Made by a program: the position numbers and the translations under genes
NCBI GenBank assembly: GCA_020723765.1
Contig: DYIF01000008.1
Location: forward strand, 1 to 52,215
Direction: 5' to 3'
Length of the DNA stretch: 52,215 nt
Source of the DNA: Elusimicrobium minutum
GTDB lineage: Bacteria; Elusimicrobiota; Elusimicrobia; Elusimicrobiales; UBA9959
Shown here: in pieces, positions 17,233 through 26,101 of the stretch
Layout of the letters: the number at the start of each line of letters is the position of its first letter
Numbering within the stretch: the stretch's first letter is position 1
Notes under the pieces: generated by a model
What the model saw: the letters and a program-made list of their open reading frames with translations, nothing else
What the model was told of the DNA's origin: nothing
The model's database searches: none

Positions 17233-18409
17233 TCCCGTTTTTTTATATCCCGATTTTAGAAATCTTTTTATAGCCAGAGTTATATCCGCCATAGGTGACA
17301 AGTTTTTCACTCTTTCTCTTGCCTGGTGGGTAATAGATAGCGGAAATAAATTCGGGCTTTCTCTCGTTATGGCGGCTACCTTTTTGCCGGTAGTTTTATT
17401 TTCTCCGTTTATGGGTGCTTTGTCCGATAGGCACAATAAAAAATATCTTATGCTGATAGCGGATTTTTTTAGGGCGCTCATACTTTTTATACTGGTTTTA
17501 TTGCTGATTAAAAACATGCTTTCTTTATGGTTTTTGCTTTTGCTTGTTTTTTTTATTTATTCCTTTGCGCCTTTGTTTGAAACGGCGACCGCTTCTTCCA
17601 TACTTCCATTAACCTCCGAAAAGCATCTGGCTCAGGCCACCGCGGTGGATTCTTCTTCGATAGGAATATCCAACGTCGTGGGGGCGATGCTTGGAAGCGT
17701 ATTTATAGCGTGGTTAGGTTTTAAGGGAAGCGTCATAATAAACATATTTACTTATTTAATTTCGTTTGTTTTTGTTTTTATGATAACTAAGAACCTTAAA
17801 ACCGTATCCGAAAATAATTCGGATTACTTAAAAGACTTAAAAACCGGTTTTTTATATATAAAAAACGATAAAAGAGAAATACTTCGCCTTCTTTTATTTT
17901 TTGCGGTTTTAAATTTTTTCGTCTCTCCAATACTTATTCTAATCCCGGTTATAATAAAATTTATACTTGTAAAAGACGTAAAATGGCTTGCCGTATCCGA
18001 GAGCTTTTTCGCTTTCGGAGTATTGTCGGCTTCTTTTTTGATGAGTTTTAAAAAGGATATCGAAGGAAATATAAGGCTTTTGATATATACCATATTTTCT
18101 TTTTCGTTGTTTTTCGCTTTTACCGCGTTATCTAAAAATCCTTATCTTACCTCTTTTTTTCTTTTATTATGCGGTTTTTCGATATCCGTGGGGAATGTCG
18201 CGATAGTCAGTTATTTTCAGTATAACATAGAAAACGAATACAAAGGCCGTTTTTTTTCGCTCGTTAATACGGTGGTTTACGCCATTATGCCCGTTTCTTT
18301 TGTCGCAAACGGTTTTATGATAGATAAAATAAACCCCTCATATGTAATAATTTTGAATTCCGCCGTTTCTTTCATAATAGGGATTTTCGGTTTGATAAAA
18401 TTTAAGTAA
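17222..18409 (+). CDS. Major facilitator superfamily exporter
   Basis: The 395-residue protein has about 12 hydrophobic helices. The N-terminal half carries the MFS motif-A-like loop GALSDRHNKKYLMLIADF between helices 2 and 3. The overall sequence (FRNLFIARVISAIGDKFFTLSLAWWVID) resembles the EntS/macrolide-efflux MFS group. It probably exports a small molecule; the substrate is not predictable. It overlaps the small membrane protein gene by 11 nt. Confidence 0.88.
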   Translation: MKNNPVFLYPDFRNLFIARVISAIGDKFFTLSLAWWVIDSGNKFGLSLVMAATFLPVVLFSPFMGALSDRHNKKYLMLIADFFRALILFILVLLLIKNMLSLWFLLLLVFFIYSFAPLFETATASSILPLTSEKHLAQATAVDSSSIGISNVVGAMLGSVFIAWLGFKGSVIINIFTYLISFVFVFMITKNLKTVSENNSDYLKDLKTGFLYIKNDKREILRLLLFFAVLNFFVSPILILIPVIIKFILVKDVKWLAVSESFFAFGVLSASFLMSFKKDIEGNIRLLIYTIFSFSLFFAFTALSKNPYLTSFFLLLCGFSISVGNVAIVSYFQYNIENEYKGRFFSLVNTVVYAIMPVSFVANGFMIDKINPSYVIILNSAVSFIIGIFGLIKFK

Positions 18410-18433
18410 CATTTTGTTTTATAATATATAATT

Positions 18434-19048
18434 ATGAGATTTAAAGAAGACATAAATAATGTTTTTAAAAAAGACCCGGCGGCTAAAAGCGTGGTAGAAG
18501 TTTTGTTTTGCTATCCGGGACTTCACGCCGTATGGCTGCACAGGATATCGCATTACTTGTGGTCCAAAAAATTTTATTTTATAGCGAGATTTTTGTCTCA
18601 TATATCGAGATTTTTAACCGGAATAGAGATACATCCCGGAGCTAAAATAGGAAGAAGATTTTTTATAGATCACGGTATGGGAGTGGTAATAGGGGAAACT
18701 TGCGAAATAGGAGACGACGTATTGATATATCAGGGAGTGGTTTTGGGAGGAGTTTCTTTAAATAAAGGCAAAAGACATCCCACAATAGGGAATAATGTGG
18801 TAATAGGAGCAGGAGCCATAATTTTAGGCAATATTAAAATAGGAGACAATGCGAGAATCGGAGCGGGATCGGTCGTCTTAAAAGACGTTCCTAACGACAC
18901 TACGGTTTTCGGAGTCGAGGCTAAACCGAAAGGAATGGGAGTTGAGAAAGAAAAAATATTAGAGCATAACAAAGTCGAAAGTTTCTACGAAGAAGAATTG
19001 GAAAAGATTATTAAAGAAATAGAAGAAATCAAAAGAAAAATAAAATGA
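18434..19048 (+). CDS. cysE: Serine O-acetyltransferase
   Basis: CysE acetylates serine to O-acetylserine, the first step of cysteine synthesis. The 204-residue protein is the short EpsC/NifP type. It shows the [25 protein letters not shown]-terminus, then left-handed hexapeptide repeats ([21 protein letters not shown], then [29 protein letters not shown]) with the catalytic-site DHGMG. No Shine-Dalgarno sequence is present; a TATAAT at 18420-18425 lies 8 nt before the ATG, so the message may be leaderless. It overlaps cysK by 4 nt. Confidence 0.95.
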   Translation: MRFKEDINNVFKKDPAAKSVVEVLFCYPGLHAVWLHRISHYLWSKKFYFIARFLSHISRFLTGIEIHPGAKIGRRFFIDHGMGVVIGETCEIGDDVLIYQGVVLGGVSLNKGKRHPTIGNNVVIGAGAIILGNIKIGDNARIGAGSVVLKDVPNDTTVFGVEAKPKGMGVEKEKILEHNKVESFYEEELEKIIKEIEEIKRKIK

Positions 19049-19959
19049 AATATTTTTCGGACCTTACCGAGCTTATAGGAAGAACTCCGGTATTAAAAAT
19101 AAATCGTTTAAATCCCGAGAGAACAAACAATTTGTTTGCAAAACTTGAATTTTTCAATCCTCTTCATAGCGTTAAAGACAGAGCCGCTTTTGGAATGATA
19201 AAAAAAGCTTTAGAAGACGGCAAAATAAAAGAAGGCTCTACGGTGGTGGAACCGACGAGCGGAAACACCGGTATATCTCTGGCATGGCTATCTCGAATTT
19301 TCAAATTTAATCTGATAATAGTTATGCCGGAGAATATGAGTTTAGAGAGAAGAAAGATATTGGAGTTTTTTGAAGCGAAACTAATACTTACTCCCAAAGA
19401 GTTAGGTATGGCCGGAGCGGTGGAGAAAGCGAAAGAAATTTTAAAAGAGAATCCGGATTTTTTTATGCCTATGCAATTTGAAAATTTCGCAAATTCGGAT
19501 TATCATTATAAAACCACCGGTCCCGAAATATGGAACGATTTGGAAGGGAGAATAGACATCTTCATATCCGGAGTCGGAACGGGGGGAACGATTACCGGAG
19601 CGGGAAGATATTTAAAAGAAAAAAATAAAAACATAAAAATAATAGCCGTCGAGCCTTTGTCTTCTCCGTTTCTTTCCGAAGGTATTAAAGGAACTCATAA
19701 AATACAGGGAATAGGCGCCGGCTTTAAGCCGGGAATATTGGATATCTCTTTAATAGACGAGATAATAAAAGTTAGCGACGATGACGCCAAAGAATTTTCA
19801 AAAAAATTGGCGGTTTGCGAGGGGATATTTGCGGGATTAAGCTCGGGGGCGGCGGCTTATGCGGCATATAAGATATCCGAGAGAAACAAAAATAAAAACA
19901 TAGTTTTTGTTTTGCCTGATACCGCCGAAAGATATATGTCGACTTATTTGTTTGAGTAA
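19045..19959 (+). CDS. cysK: Cysteine synthase (O-acetylserine sulfhydrylase)
   Basis: This PLP enzyme converts O-acetylserine and sulfide to cysteine. The 304-residue protein has the PLP lysine in SVKDRAAFG (K44), the substrate loop [12 protein letters not shown], the phosphate-binding loop [12 protein letters not shown], and SSGAAAYAA near the end. ATGA overlap with cysE gives a two-gene cysteine operon, suggesting enzyme-complex formation. Nothing in the sequence separates CysK from CysM reliably. Confidence 0.95.
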   Translation: MKYFSDLTELIGRTPVLKINRLNPERTNNLFAKLEFFNPLHSVKDRAAFGMIKKALEDGKIKEGSTVVEPTSGNTGISLAWLSRIFKFNLIIVMPENMSLERRKILEFFEAKLILTPKELGMAGAVEKAKEILKENPDFFMPMQFENFANSDYHYKTTGPEIWNDLEGRIDIFISGVGTGGTITGAGRYLKEKNKNIKIIAVEPLSSPFLSEGIKGTHKIQGIGAGFKPGILDISLIDEIIKVSDDDAKEFSKKLAVCEGIFAGLSSGAAAYAAYKISERNKNKNIVFVLPDTAERYMSTYLFE

Positions 19960-20031
19960 ATAGGACTTTTTTCCCTTGAAAAATTGTTTTTTAAGGCTAA
20001 AATAAAGATATAATTTATTTTAGGAGGTATA

Positions 20032-20217
20032 ATGAAAAAGATAGTTTTATTTTTTTCAGGTTTGATTGCCATATTGAGCGTGTTTTTGTTAAACAAAAAA
20101 AACTCGGATTTTAGTTCGGTACTTTCTTCTTATTCGGATATAAATATAATCCCGTCTAAATTGGACGCGGTTTGCGAATGCCCTCCAGATTGTGTCCCTA
20201 AACGTTCTAAGGAATAA
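20032..20217 (+). CDS. Small exported peptide with C-terminal Cys motif; candidate signal peptide precursor
   Basis: A 61-residue protein with a clear start (TAGGAGGT, then ATG 20032). Residues 3-21 form a signal or anchor segment (KKIVLFFSGLIAILSVFLLN). The exported part ends in DAVCECPPDCVPKRSKE, with three Cys and three Pro in about 12 residues. A TATAAT at 20009-20014 suggests its own promoter. It lies 13 nt before a peptide-binding protein and then a histidine kinase. I infer that it could be the ligand for that pair, but there is no direct proof. Confidence 0.65.
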   Translation: MKKIVLFFSGLIAILSVFLLNKKNSDFSSVLSSYSDINIIPSKLDAVCECPPDCVPKRSKE

Positions 20218-20230
20218 TATTAAAATATAA

Positions 20231-21754
20231 ATGAGATTTTTGTCAATTTTTTTAATTATACTGTTCTTTTTTATAGTATTTAATCAAAGAGGATTTATGA
20301 AAAATAATGATTTAACTTTAAAAATAATGGCCTTTAAAAATATAAGAAAACCTTCCGATTTTGATCCCGCAAAGATTCATTTTGCTCCTGAATATTTATA
20401 TCTTGAAAATATATATAGTCCGCTTGTGGAGTATAATGTTAATGGCGAGCTGGTCTCTGGAGTTGCCAAGAATTTTAGATGGGAGGGAAACCAAGCCATA
20501 TTCGAAATAAGGGAGGATTTATATACCGCGGACGGTTATAAGATAACCGCATACGATGCAGAGAAAAGTTTTAAAAGGTTATTTATTCTAAACACAAATA
20601 CACACGGAAATTTAAAAGATATGTTATGTCCTAATACCGAATTAAAAAGTATAGGCGAGAGTTGTGCAAATATTGAGGTTAGAGATAACGGGAAAACACT
20701 TGTAATGAAGTTTAAAAAGAAACATCCTTTTCTTTTTCCAATGCTTACCGCGATAGATTTTGCCGTAATACCGTCTATATCAATAGATGAAAAAACATTA
20801 GCTATAAAAGACCATAGGAACACATCTGGCCCTTATTATGCGATAAGCGAGGAGAATCTTGACCTTGAAGCTAATAAGAAACATTATCATTATAATAAAA
20901 AAATGCCTCAAAAAGTTTTATATATATATGAAAATGATATTAATAACTTTGATCTGATAAAGGCTTTTTCCGAAAAAAAACATGATCACATAACTACAGT
21001 ATCAAGTACTCCCGATAAACTGATACCTTTTGCGCGAGCCAATAAAGAAGTTGTATTGCATAAAACCTATCCTTTTTGGTTAAGGCTGGTTTCTTTTACA
21101 GCCAAAGGAAGAAGAGAGATTAGTAAAAAAGAGCGATTTGAAATAGGAGAAACTTTAAGAAAGATATTATTGGATTGTTATCTTAAAAGTGAGGGTTATG
21201 AAATAGCTGAACAAATATTTCCTTCAATAGCAGAGGGGAATCTGTCTAGTGAACAGTTAAATGATATTAATAAATTAAGAAACTCTTTTAGTATTCCTAA
21301 AATAAATAAAAGAAAAATGATAGCATGGTACTTTCCTCAAGAGTTTTTATCAGAAATAAAAAAATATTTTCCAAATACACAGTTTATTTATGGCAAAGGA
21401 ATCCCTGGAATTATAGATTATAAAAAAGAAGGCTTTGAAGAACCTCATTTTTATTTTTCCGGTACCGATATGAGTTTTCAAGAAGATATAAGCCTAATAT
21501 CTTATCATTTATCTAAGGATATGTTTAAAACTAGTGGGAAAGAAGCCAAAGAATGGCTTAAAGATTATATGGAAACTGACGATAAAGTGGAAAGAATAAA
21601 AAAACTTAATAAGCTTCATTATGAAACCTTATCTGAAGGTTATGTTTTTCCAATAGTATTTGCGCCTTATGCCGCAATCTTAAGAAAGCCGTGGAAGTTC
21701 GGTTTGTCTAGATATTACGCAAATAATCCTATATGGCGAATTTATCGAGAATAA
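20231..21754 (+). CDS. Orphan extracellular solute-binding protein, family 5 (OppA-like)
   Basis: The 507-residue protein has an N-terminal hydrophobic segment (3-17) without a lipobox Cys, so it is periplasmic or anchored. The rest resembles peptide/nickel-binding proteins of family 5: LYLENIYSPLVEYNVNGELVSGVAKNFRWEG at the start, then YTADGYKITAYDAEKSFKRLF, and a C-terminal GLSRYYANNPIWRIYRE. These bind oligopeptides. No ABC permease or ATPase is nearby, so it may be a sensor component rather than a transporter part. The start at 20231 has no clear ribosome-binding site; an in-frame ATG 20297 has AGAGGA but would lose the export segment. Confidence 0.78.
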   Translation: MRFLSIFLIILFFFIVFNQRGFMKNNDLTLKIMAFKNIRKPSDFDPAKIHFAPEYLYLENIYSPLVEYNVNGELVSGVAKNFRWEGNQAIFEIREDLYTADGYKITAYDAEKSFKRLFILNTNTHGNLKDMLCPNTELKSIGESCANIEVRDNGKTLVMKFKKKHPFLFPMLTAIDFAVIPSISIDEKTLAIKDHRNTSGPYYAISEENLDLEANKKHYHYNKKMPQKVLYIYENDINNFDLIKAFSEKKHDHITTVSSTPDKLIPFARANKEVVLHKTYPFWLRLVSFTAKGRREISKKERFEIGETLRKILLDCYLKSEGYEIAEQIFPSIAEGNLSSEQLNDINKLRNSFSIPKINKRKMIAWYFPQEFLSEIKKYFPNTQFIYGKGIPGIIDYKKEGFEEPHFYFSGTDMSFQEDISLISYHLSKDMFKTSGKEAKEWLKDYMETDDKVERIKKLNKLHYETLSEGYVFPIVFAPYAAILRKPWKFGLSRYYANNPIWRIYRE

Positions 21755-21772
21755 ATGATTTAATAATTTCCT

Positions 21773-23242
21773 ATGGATAAAACTCAAAAAGAAATAGAAA
21801 AATCAATAAAAAAACTAACTTCTAAGATTATAATTTTTGATTTAATAATACTTATAATTTTATTGTTAATAGGCTTAATATTTAATTCATATTATAAGCA
21901 AAGAATAGCGGATCAATTCTCAAAAGCTCTTAGAAATCCTTTGATATCGGGAGATAATAGATATGTGGTAACCGAACTTTCCCATTCCGTTTTGCAAGAT
22001 TTTCAAGTTTTTTCGTGGGTTAAAAACGATACCGTCGTTTTCTCGGTCCCGGAAACAAGTTTCCCCAAAAATCCTTTTATTTATTCAAAAGCCGAGGTTC
22101 CCATTTATTTCGACGAAGATAAAAAAAACGAGGTCGGAAAGTTGGCTTTTTATTATCATAGATTAAGTTTTGTGCCTTATATTTTTACGATTTGGCTTTT
22201 TTTGTTTTTCGTATCCTTGTTTTTTTTAAACCGCGAGAAAAAAAGAATAATAAAAGACTACTCGGTTTTAATGGAGCTTGAATTAAATAAGTATAAATCC
22301 GAGCTGGCGGAAAAGTTAGCTCACGATATAAAAAGTCCGTTGTCTGTAATAGAAAGCGTTTGTAAAGATTTAAAAGAAGATAAAGATAAGGCGGAGTTGT
22401 TAAGAAAAGTATCTGAAAGAATAATTTCGATATCTCAAGACCTTCTTGAAAAATATAGGACCGAAGATAAAAAAGATGTGGTTAGGCAAGAATCCATAGA
22501 TTTTAACAAGCTTAACGAGGTGTTGTCCGAGGTCGTATCCGAAAAGAAGATTTTAAATCCCAGAATAAATATTCAGTTAGAAGTTTCAAAATTCGATTGC
22601 GAATTCATTTTTAATAAAGAAGAATTAAAAAGAATAATTTCAAACCTTTTAAATAATTCAATGGAAGCAAAGGCGGAGTCGATTAAAATAAAAGTTTTCG
22701 ACGATAAAGACAATATCGTAATATCGGTTGAAGATAACGGCAGAGGAATGGAGAGCGAAATAGTTAAAAAAGTTGGTGAAAAAGGCTTTACGTATGGAAA
22801 AACCGAAGGAAACGGGCTTGGAATTTGGAGCGCAAAAAAAACGATAGAAAAATATGGGGGTTTTTTGGAAATTAAATCGGAGTTGAGAAAAGGAAGTATA
22901 GTATCTATAAAAATACCTTTTAAAAAAAGTAAAGTTTATGTCCTTATAGACGACGACCCTTTGGTTAGAAAAAACTGGGGGATAACTGCAAAAAACAAGA
23001 AAATAAAACTGGACTCATACTCTTCTTTCGATGAATTTTTAAACAAAATCGATTTCTACGGTAAAGAAACCGAAATATACATAGATAGCGATCTGGCAGA
23101 CGGAGTAAAGGGGGAAGAGGTTTCGAAAAAAATATACTATTTAGGCTTTAAAAACATATATTTGGAAACTGGTTACGAAAAAAACAAATTTAAAAACTTA
23201 AACCACATAAAAGACATAGTTTCCAAAACCCCTCCGTTTTAA
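21773..23242 (+). CDS. Hybrid sensor histidine kinase with C-terminal receiver-like domain
   Basis: The 489-residue protein has two membrane segments (about 20-40 and 127-148) flanking a periplasmic loop of about 85 residues. It has a HisKA-type box LAHDIKSPLSVIES (H184) and an HATPase with N box NLLNNSMEAKA, G1 box DNGRGM and G2 box GNGLGIWSAKK. A compact receiver-like tail follows: VLIDDDP at its start, IDSDL (D438/D440) as phospho-acceptor candidate, and VSKTPPF at its end. It follows the peptide-binding protein by 18 nt. No response regulator with an output domain is adjacent. I infer that it reads the peptide-binding protein's state. Confidence 0.88.
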   Translation: MDKTQKEIEKSIKKLTSKIIIFDLIILIILLLIGLIFNSYYKQRIADQFSKALRNPLISGDNRYVVTELSHSVLQDFQVFSWVKNDTVVFSVPETSFPKNPFIYSKAEVPIYFDEDKKNEVGKLAFYYHRLSFVPYIFTIWLFLFFVSLFFLNREKKRIIKDYSVLMELELNKYKSELAEKLAHDIKSPLSVIESVCKDLKEDKDKAELLRKVSERIISISQDLLEKYRTEDKKDVVRQESIDFNKLNEVLSEVVSEKKILNPRINIQLEVSKFDCEFIFNKEELKRIISNLLNNSMEAKAESIKIKVFDDKDNIVISVEDNGRGMESEIVKKVGEKGFTYGKTEGNGLGIWSAKKTIEKYGGFLEIKSELRKGSIVSIKIPFKKSKVYVLIDDDPLVRKNWGITAKNKKIKLDSYSSFDEFLNKIDFYGKETEIYIDSDLADGVKGEEVSKKIYYLGFKNIYLETGYEKNKFKNLNHIKDIVSKTPPF

Positions 23243-23345
23243 TGTTTAATTATTTAACTAATTTTGTAAAATCTTATTAGCGGATTTTTTCGCTTATTTT
23301 AAAAAGGGGACTTGATATAAAAGGTTCCTTTCAAAAGGAGATGTT

Positions 23346-24158
23346 ATGAATAATAACGAATTTCTTAAACTTATGGGTAAGGTTAAGATGTACGATTTGA
23401 CACAGCCTTTAAGCGTTCACACTCCTCCTTGGCCGAGCTATATGCCTTTACAATTACAATATTTTAAAAGAATTGCGGGTGCTCATATGGGGCAGGGAGC
23501 AAACGGCCAGATTATGACGACTTCAAACCACGTGGGAACTCATATGGACGGAGAAATCCATTTCTACGGCGCGGGAAGAGCCATAGGCGAAGTTCCTATG
23601 AACGAATGGATAGGGGAAGCGGTTGTCGTGGATATTTCTAAAGACGTTGGAGATTACGATTTATACGACCCCGAACTTTTAATGAAAAGAGCCGAGATAA
23701 AAAAAGGAGATATTTTGATTATAAACACCGGTTATCATAAATACGCCTGGTATGAAAAAACCGCGGACGAAGTGCGATACTTTTGCAAACACCCAGGTCC
23801 CGGTCCCGAGTTTCATAAATGGGCTTTGGATATGAAATTTAAATGGATAGGGGTAGACTGCGGAAGCGCTGATCACCCGATGAATACCATCATAAGAAAC
23901 TGGCATCCTAAATTATTTGTAGAGGCAGAAAAAAAACTTATGGAAAAATACGGTAAGAAATGGGATGAGATGTTCCCGCAGGAAGAGTATTATCAAGTTA
24001 TGCATTTAAAACTTTTTCCAAAAAGACTGGTTCATGCTGAAAATATAGGCGGAGAAATAGATAAGCTTTCGAATAAAAGATGTTGGTTGGGTTTTTTCCC
24101 GCTTAAAGGAATGGAGATGGAATCATCTATGGGAAGAGTCGTTGCCTGGAGTATATAA
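23346..24158 (+). CDS. Cyclase-family metal-dependent hydrolase (kynurenine formamidase-like)
   Basis: The 270-residue protein belongs to the cyclase/Kfase family: YDLTQPLSVHTPPWP at 16-30 and the metal motif SNHVGTHMDGEIHF (HxGTHxDxxxH). Family members hydrolyse cyclic or N-formyl amides, for example kynurenine formamidase and isatin hydrolase. A strong AAAAGGAG precedes ATG 23346. It opens the catabolic region and is followed by a molybdenum hydroxylase, which suggests ring opening of a heterocycle after or before hydroxylation. The substrate is not determinable from the sequence. Confidence 0.88.
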   Translation: MNNNEFLKLMGKVKMYDLTQPLSVHTPPWPSYMPLQLQYFKRIAGAHMGQGANGQIMTTSNHVGTHMDGEIHFYGAGRAIGEVPMNEWIGEAVVVDISKDVGDYDLYDPELLMKRAEIKKGDILIINTGYHKYAWYEKTADEVRYFCKHPGPGPEFHKWALDMKFKWIGVDCGSADHPMNTIIRNWHPKLFVEAEKKLMEKYGKKWDEMFPQEEYYQVMHLKLFPKRLVHAENIGGEIDKLSNKRCWLGFFPLKGMEMESSMGRVVAWSI

Positions 24159-24193
24159 AGAGAATAGAGGATAGGGGGTAGAGAATAGGGAGG
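24159..24193 (+). repeat. Degenerate 7-bp tandem repeat block (left of the four-helix bundle gene)
   Basis: Five contiguous heptads read AGAGAAT, AGAGGAT, AGGGGGT, AGAGAAT, AGGGAGG. The block begins directly after the cyclase stop codon. Confidence 0.75.
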
Positions 24194-24215
24194 ATATTGT
24201 AAAAAAGAGGTTGTG

Positions 24216-24605
24216 ATGGTTATTTTTAGTGAAGAAGATAAAATTAAAAGTTATGAAAAACTAAAAATTTGGCAAGATTCGATAATATTCGTTAAAAATA
24301 TATATAAATTTACAGAAAAATTTCCCAAAGAAGAAATGTTTGGGATAGTATCTCAAATAAGAAGGGCTTCCATTTCGGTTCCTTCGAATATAGCCGAGGG
24401 TTGGGCAAGAAGGCATACAAAAGAATATATGAATCTTTTGAGTATTTCATTGGGTTCTTTGTCGGAAGTTCATACTCTTTTAGTTATTTCAAAAGAAATC
24501 GGTTATATATCGGATAAGGATATTTCTGAGATTTTCGATGAGATAAATAAATTAAAAAAAATGATATATGCTTCTATAAACTCTTTATCGAAAAAAATAA
24601 AATGA
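24216..24605 (+). CDS. Four-helix bundle protein (S23/intervening-sequence protein family)
   Basis: The 129-residue protein matches the 23S rRNA intervening-sequence/four-helix bundle family: YEKLKIWQDSIIFVKNIYKFTEKFPKEE, then IRRASISVPSNIAEGWARRHTKEYMNLLSI with the family motif SVPxNIAEG. These proteins are widespread, often near mobile or laterally moved DNA; their function is unclear. I choose ATG 24216 after AAGAGG rather than GTG 24213. It sits between the cyclase and the molybdenum hydroxylase genes, flanked by inverted blocks of 7-bp repeats, so it may be a late insertion into the cluster. Confidence 0.9.
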   Translation: MVIFSEEDKIKSYEKLKIWQDSIIFVKNIYKFTEKFPKEEMFGIVSQIRRASISVPSNIAEGWARRHTKEYMNLLSISLGSLSEVHTLLVISKEIGYISDKDISEIFDEINKLKKMIYASINSLSKKIK

Positions 24606-24621
24606 TTCTAAATTTGTTTTT

Positions 24622-24656
24622 ATTTCCCAATTTCTGTTCTCTATTCTCTAGTCTCT
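24622..24656 (-). repeat. Degenerate 7-bp tandem repeat block, inverted relative to 24159-24193
   Basis: Read on the minus strand, the heptads are AGAGACT, AGAGAAT, AGAGAAC, AGAAATT, GGGAAAT. They belong to the same sequence family as the left block but in opposite orientation. Confidence 0.7.
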
Positions 24657-24672
24657 TAAATCTGGAGGTGTT

Positions 24673-25563
24673 ATGCCTATAATAGCGGAATACGAGTATT
24701 TAAAAGTTAAAAGCATGGAAGAAGCGTTAAAAATAAAATCCGAATACGGTAATAAAGCCAAAGTAATCGCGGGAGGAACCGATTTGATACCTCTTCTAAA
24801 AGAAAATTATATAAGACCTGAGATTTTAATAGATTTAAAAGGATTGAAAGAAATATACGAAATAAAAATCAAAAATAATTTTATAAGAATTGGCGCGGGC
24901 GTAACTTTTGCCGATATCATAAAATCCAAAACGATAAAAAAATACTTTCCGATTTTATGGGAAGCTTCCATGACTGTCGCTTCAGTTGGTGTTAGAAACA
25001 GGGCAACGGTAGCTGGGAATATTTGCTCGGCAGTGCCCTGTGCTGATTCCGCAGGCCCTCTTCTGGTTTATAACGCCGATTTGATTGTGGTTAGCGAAAA
25101 AGGGGAAAGAAAAATAAAAATAGAGGATTGGTTTACCGGCCCAAAAAAGACCTCTTTAAACGAAGACGAGATACTTCTTTTCATAGATATCCCGATTTTA
25201 AAAAATAAGAATGCGGGTTGTTATTTAAAGCTTTCAAGATACGAAGGCGAGGACTTAGCTCAAGGCTCTTTGACTATATTAAAGACTGGGGAGGAATACA
25301 AAATAGCATTCGGTTCTTTGGGTCCCACTCCGAAAAGAGCTTATAAAACGGAAGAGTATCTTAAAGGAAAAAAAATAAACGACAACGTCGTTTCTCATGT
25401 TCAAAAAATAATAGTCGATGAAATTTCTCCGATAACCGATATAAGAGCCACAAAAGAATACAGAGAACATATGGCTAAGGTTATGATTAAAAGAGGAATA
25501 GAAAAAACAATAAGCAGATATTATAACGGAAAACCAAAATACGGCGAAGGGATGATAGAGTAG
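24673..25563 (+). CDS. Molybdenum hydroxylase, FAD-binding subunit (XdhB/CoxM type)
   Basis: The 296-residue subunit has the FAD motifs of this family: AKVIAGGTDLIPLLK at 33-47 and the TVAGNICSAVPCADSAGPLLVY segment at about 115-136. It transfers electrons from the iron-sulfur subunit to an acceptor. It is encoded with the 2Fe-2S subunit (10 nt downstream) and the molybdopterin subunit, giving the usual three-subunit enzyme. The start follows CTGGAGG. Order is FAD, FeS, Mo. Confidence 0.92.
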   Translation: MPIIAEYEYLKVKSMEEALKIKSEYGNKAKVIAGGTDLIPLLKENYIRPEILIDLKGLKEIYEIKIKNNFIRIGAGVTFADIIKSKTIKKYFPILWEASMTVASVGVRNRATVAGNICSAVPCADSAGPLLVYNADLIVVSEKGERKIKIEDWFTGPKKTSLNEDEILLFIDIPILKNKNAGCYLKLSRYEGEDLAQGSLTILKTGEEYKIAFGSLGPTPKRAYKTEEYLKGKKINDNVVSHVQKIIVDEISPITDIRATKEYREHMAKVMIKRGIEKTISRYYNGKPKYGEGMIE

Positions 25564-25572
25564 GAGGTTTTT

Positions 25573-26049
25573 ATGAAAACTCATAAAATAAAATTTAAAC
25601 TAAACGGCGAAACCGTTTTAGCTGAAGTAAAACCTAACGAGGTTTTAATAGATTTTTTAAGATACAAGTTGGGAGTTAAAAGCCCCAAAATCGGTTGCGA
25701 TAGAGGTGATTGTGGAACCTGTACGGTTATTATGAATGGCAAGACGGTTAGGTCTTGCCTCGTATTGGCGGTTGAAGCGGACGGGTCTGAGATTATTACC
25801 GTAGAAGGCGCAAATAAAAACAAGATAACTCAAAAACTTCAGAAAAAACTGCACGAGAAAAACGCCTTCCAATGCGGTTTTTGCGCTCCCGGGATGATAC
25901 TTTCCGCTACCGAGCTTTTAACCGAAAATCCAAAGCCCACGAAAGAAGAGATAAAAGAAGCGATAAGCGGAAATTTGTGCAGATGCACCGGTTATGAGCC
26001 GATAGTCCAAGCGATAGAAGAAACGGCGAAGAGAGAGAATGGAGAGTAG
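25573..26049 (+). CDS. Molybdenum hydroxylase, 2Fe-2S subunit (XdhC/CoxS type)
   Basis: The 158-residue subunit has a plant-type ferredoxin half (GCDRGDCGTCTV...RSC) and a C-terminal four-helix 2Fe-2S half (QCGFCAPGM, then NLCRCTGYEPI). It relays electrons from molybdopterin to FAD. TAGGAGG precedes the start. The 3' end of the gene runs into a tandem 7-bp repeat (26034-26082), so its last residues (RENGE) are encoded by repeat DNA. Confidence 0.93.
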   Translation: MKTHKIKFKLNGETVLAEVKPNEVLIDFLRYKLGVKSPKIGCDRGDCGTCTVIMNGKTVRSCLVLAVEADGSEIITVEGANKNKITQKLQKKLHEKNAFQCGFCAPGMILSATELLTENPKPTKEEIKEAISGNLCRCTGYEPIVQAIEETAKRENGE

Positions 26050-26082
26050 GGTTTAGAGAATAAAGGATGAAGAATAGAATTT
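26034..26082 (+). repeat. Degenerate 7-bp tandem repeat overlapping a gene end
   Basis: Seven heptads read AGAGAAT, GGAGAGT, AGGGTTT, AGAGAAT, AAAGGAT, GAAGAAT, AGAATTT. The first two lie in the coding end of the 2Fe-2S subunit and the rest in the spacer before the molybdopterin subunit. Confidence 0.7.
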
Positions 26083-26101
26083 AGTTTTAAAGGAGTTATT
26101 T

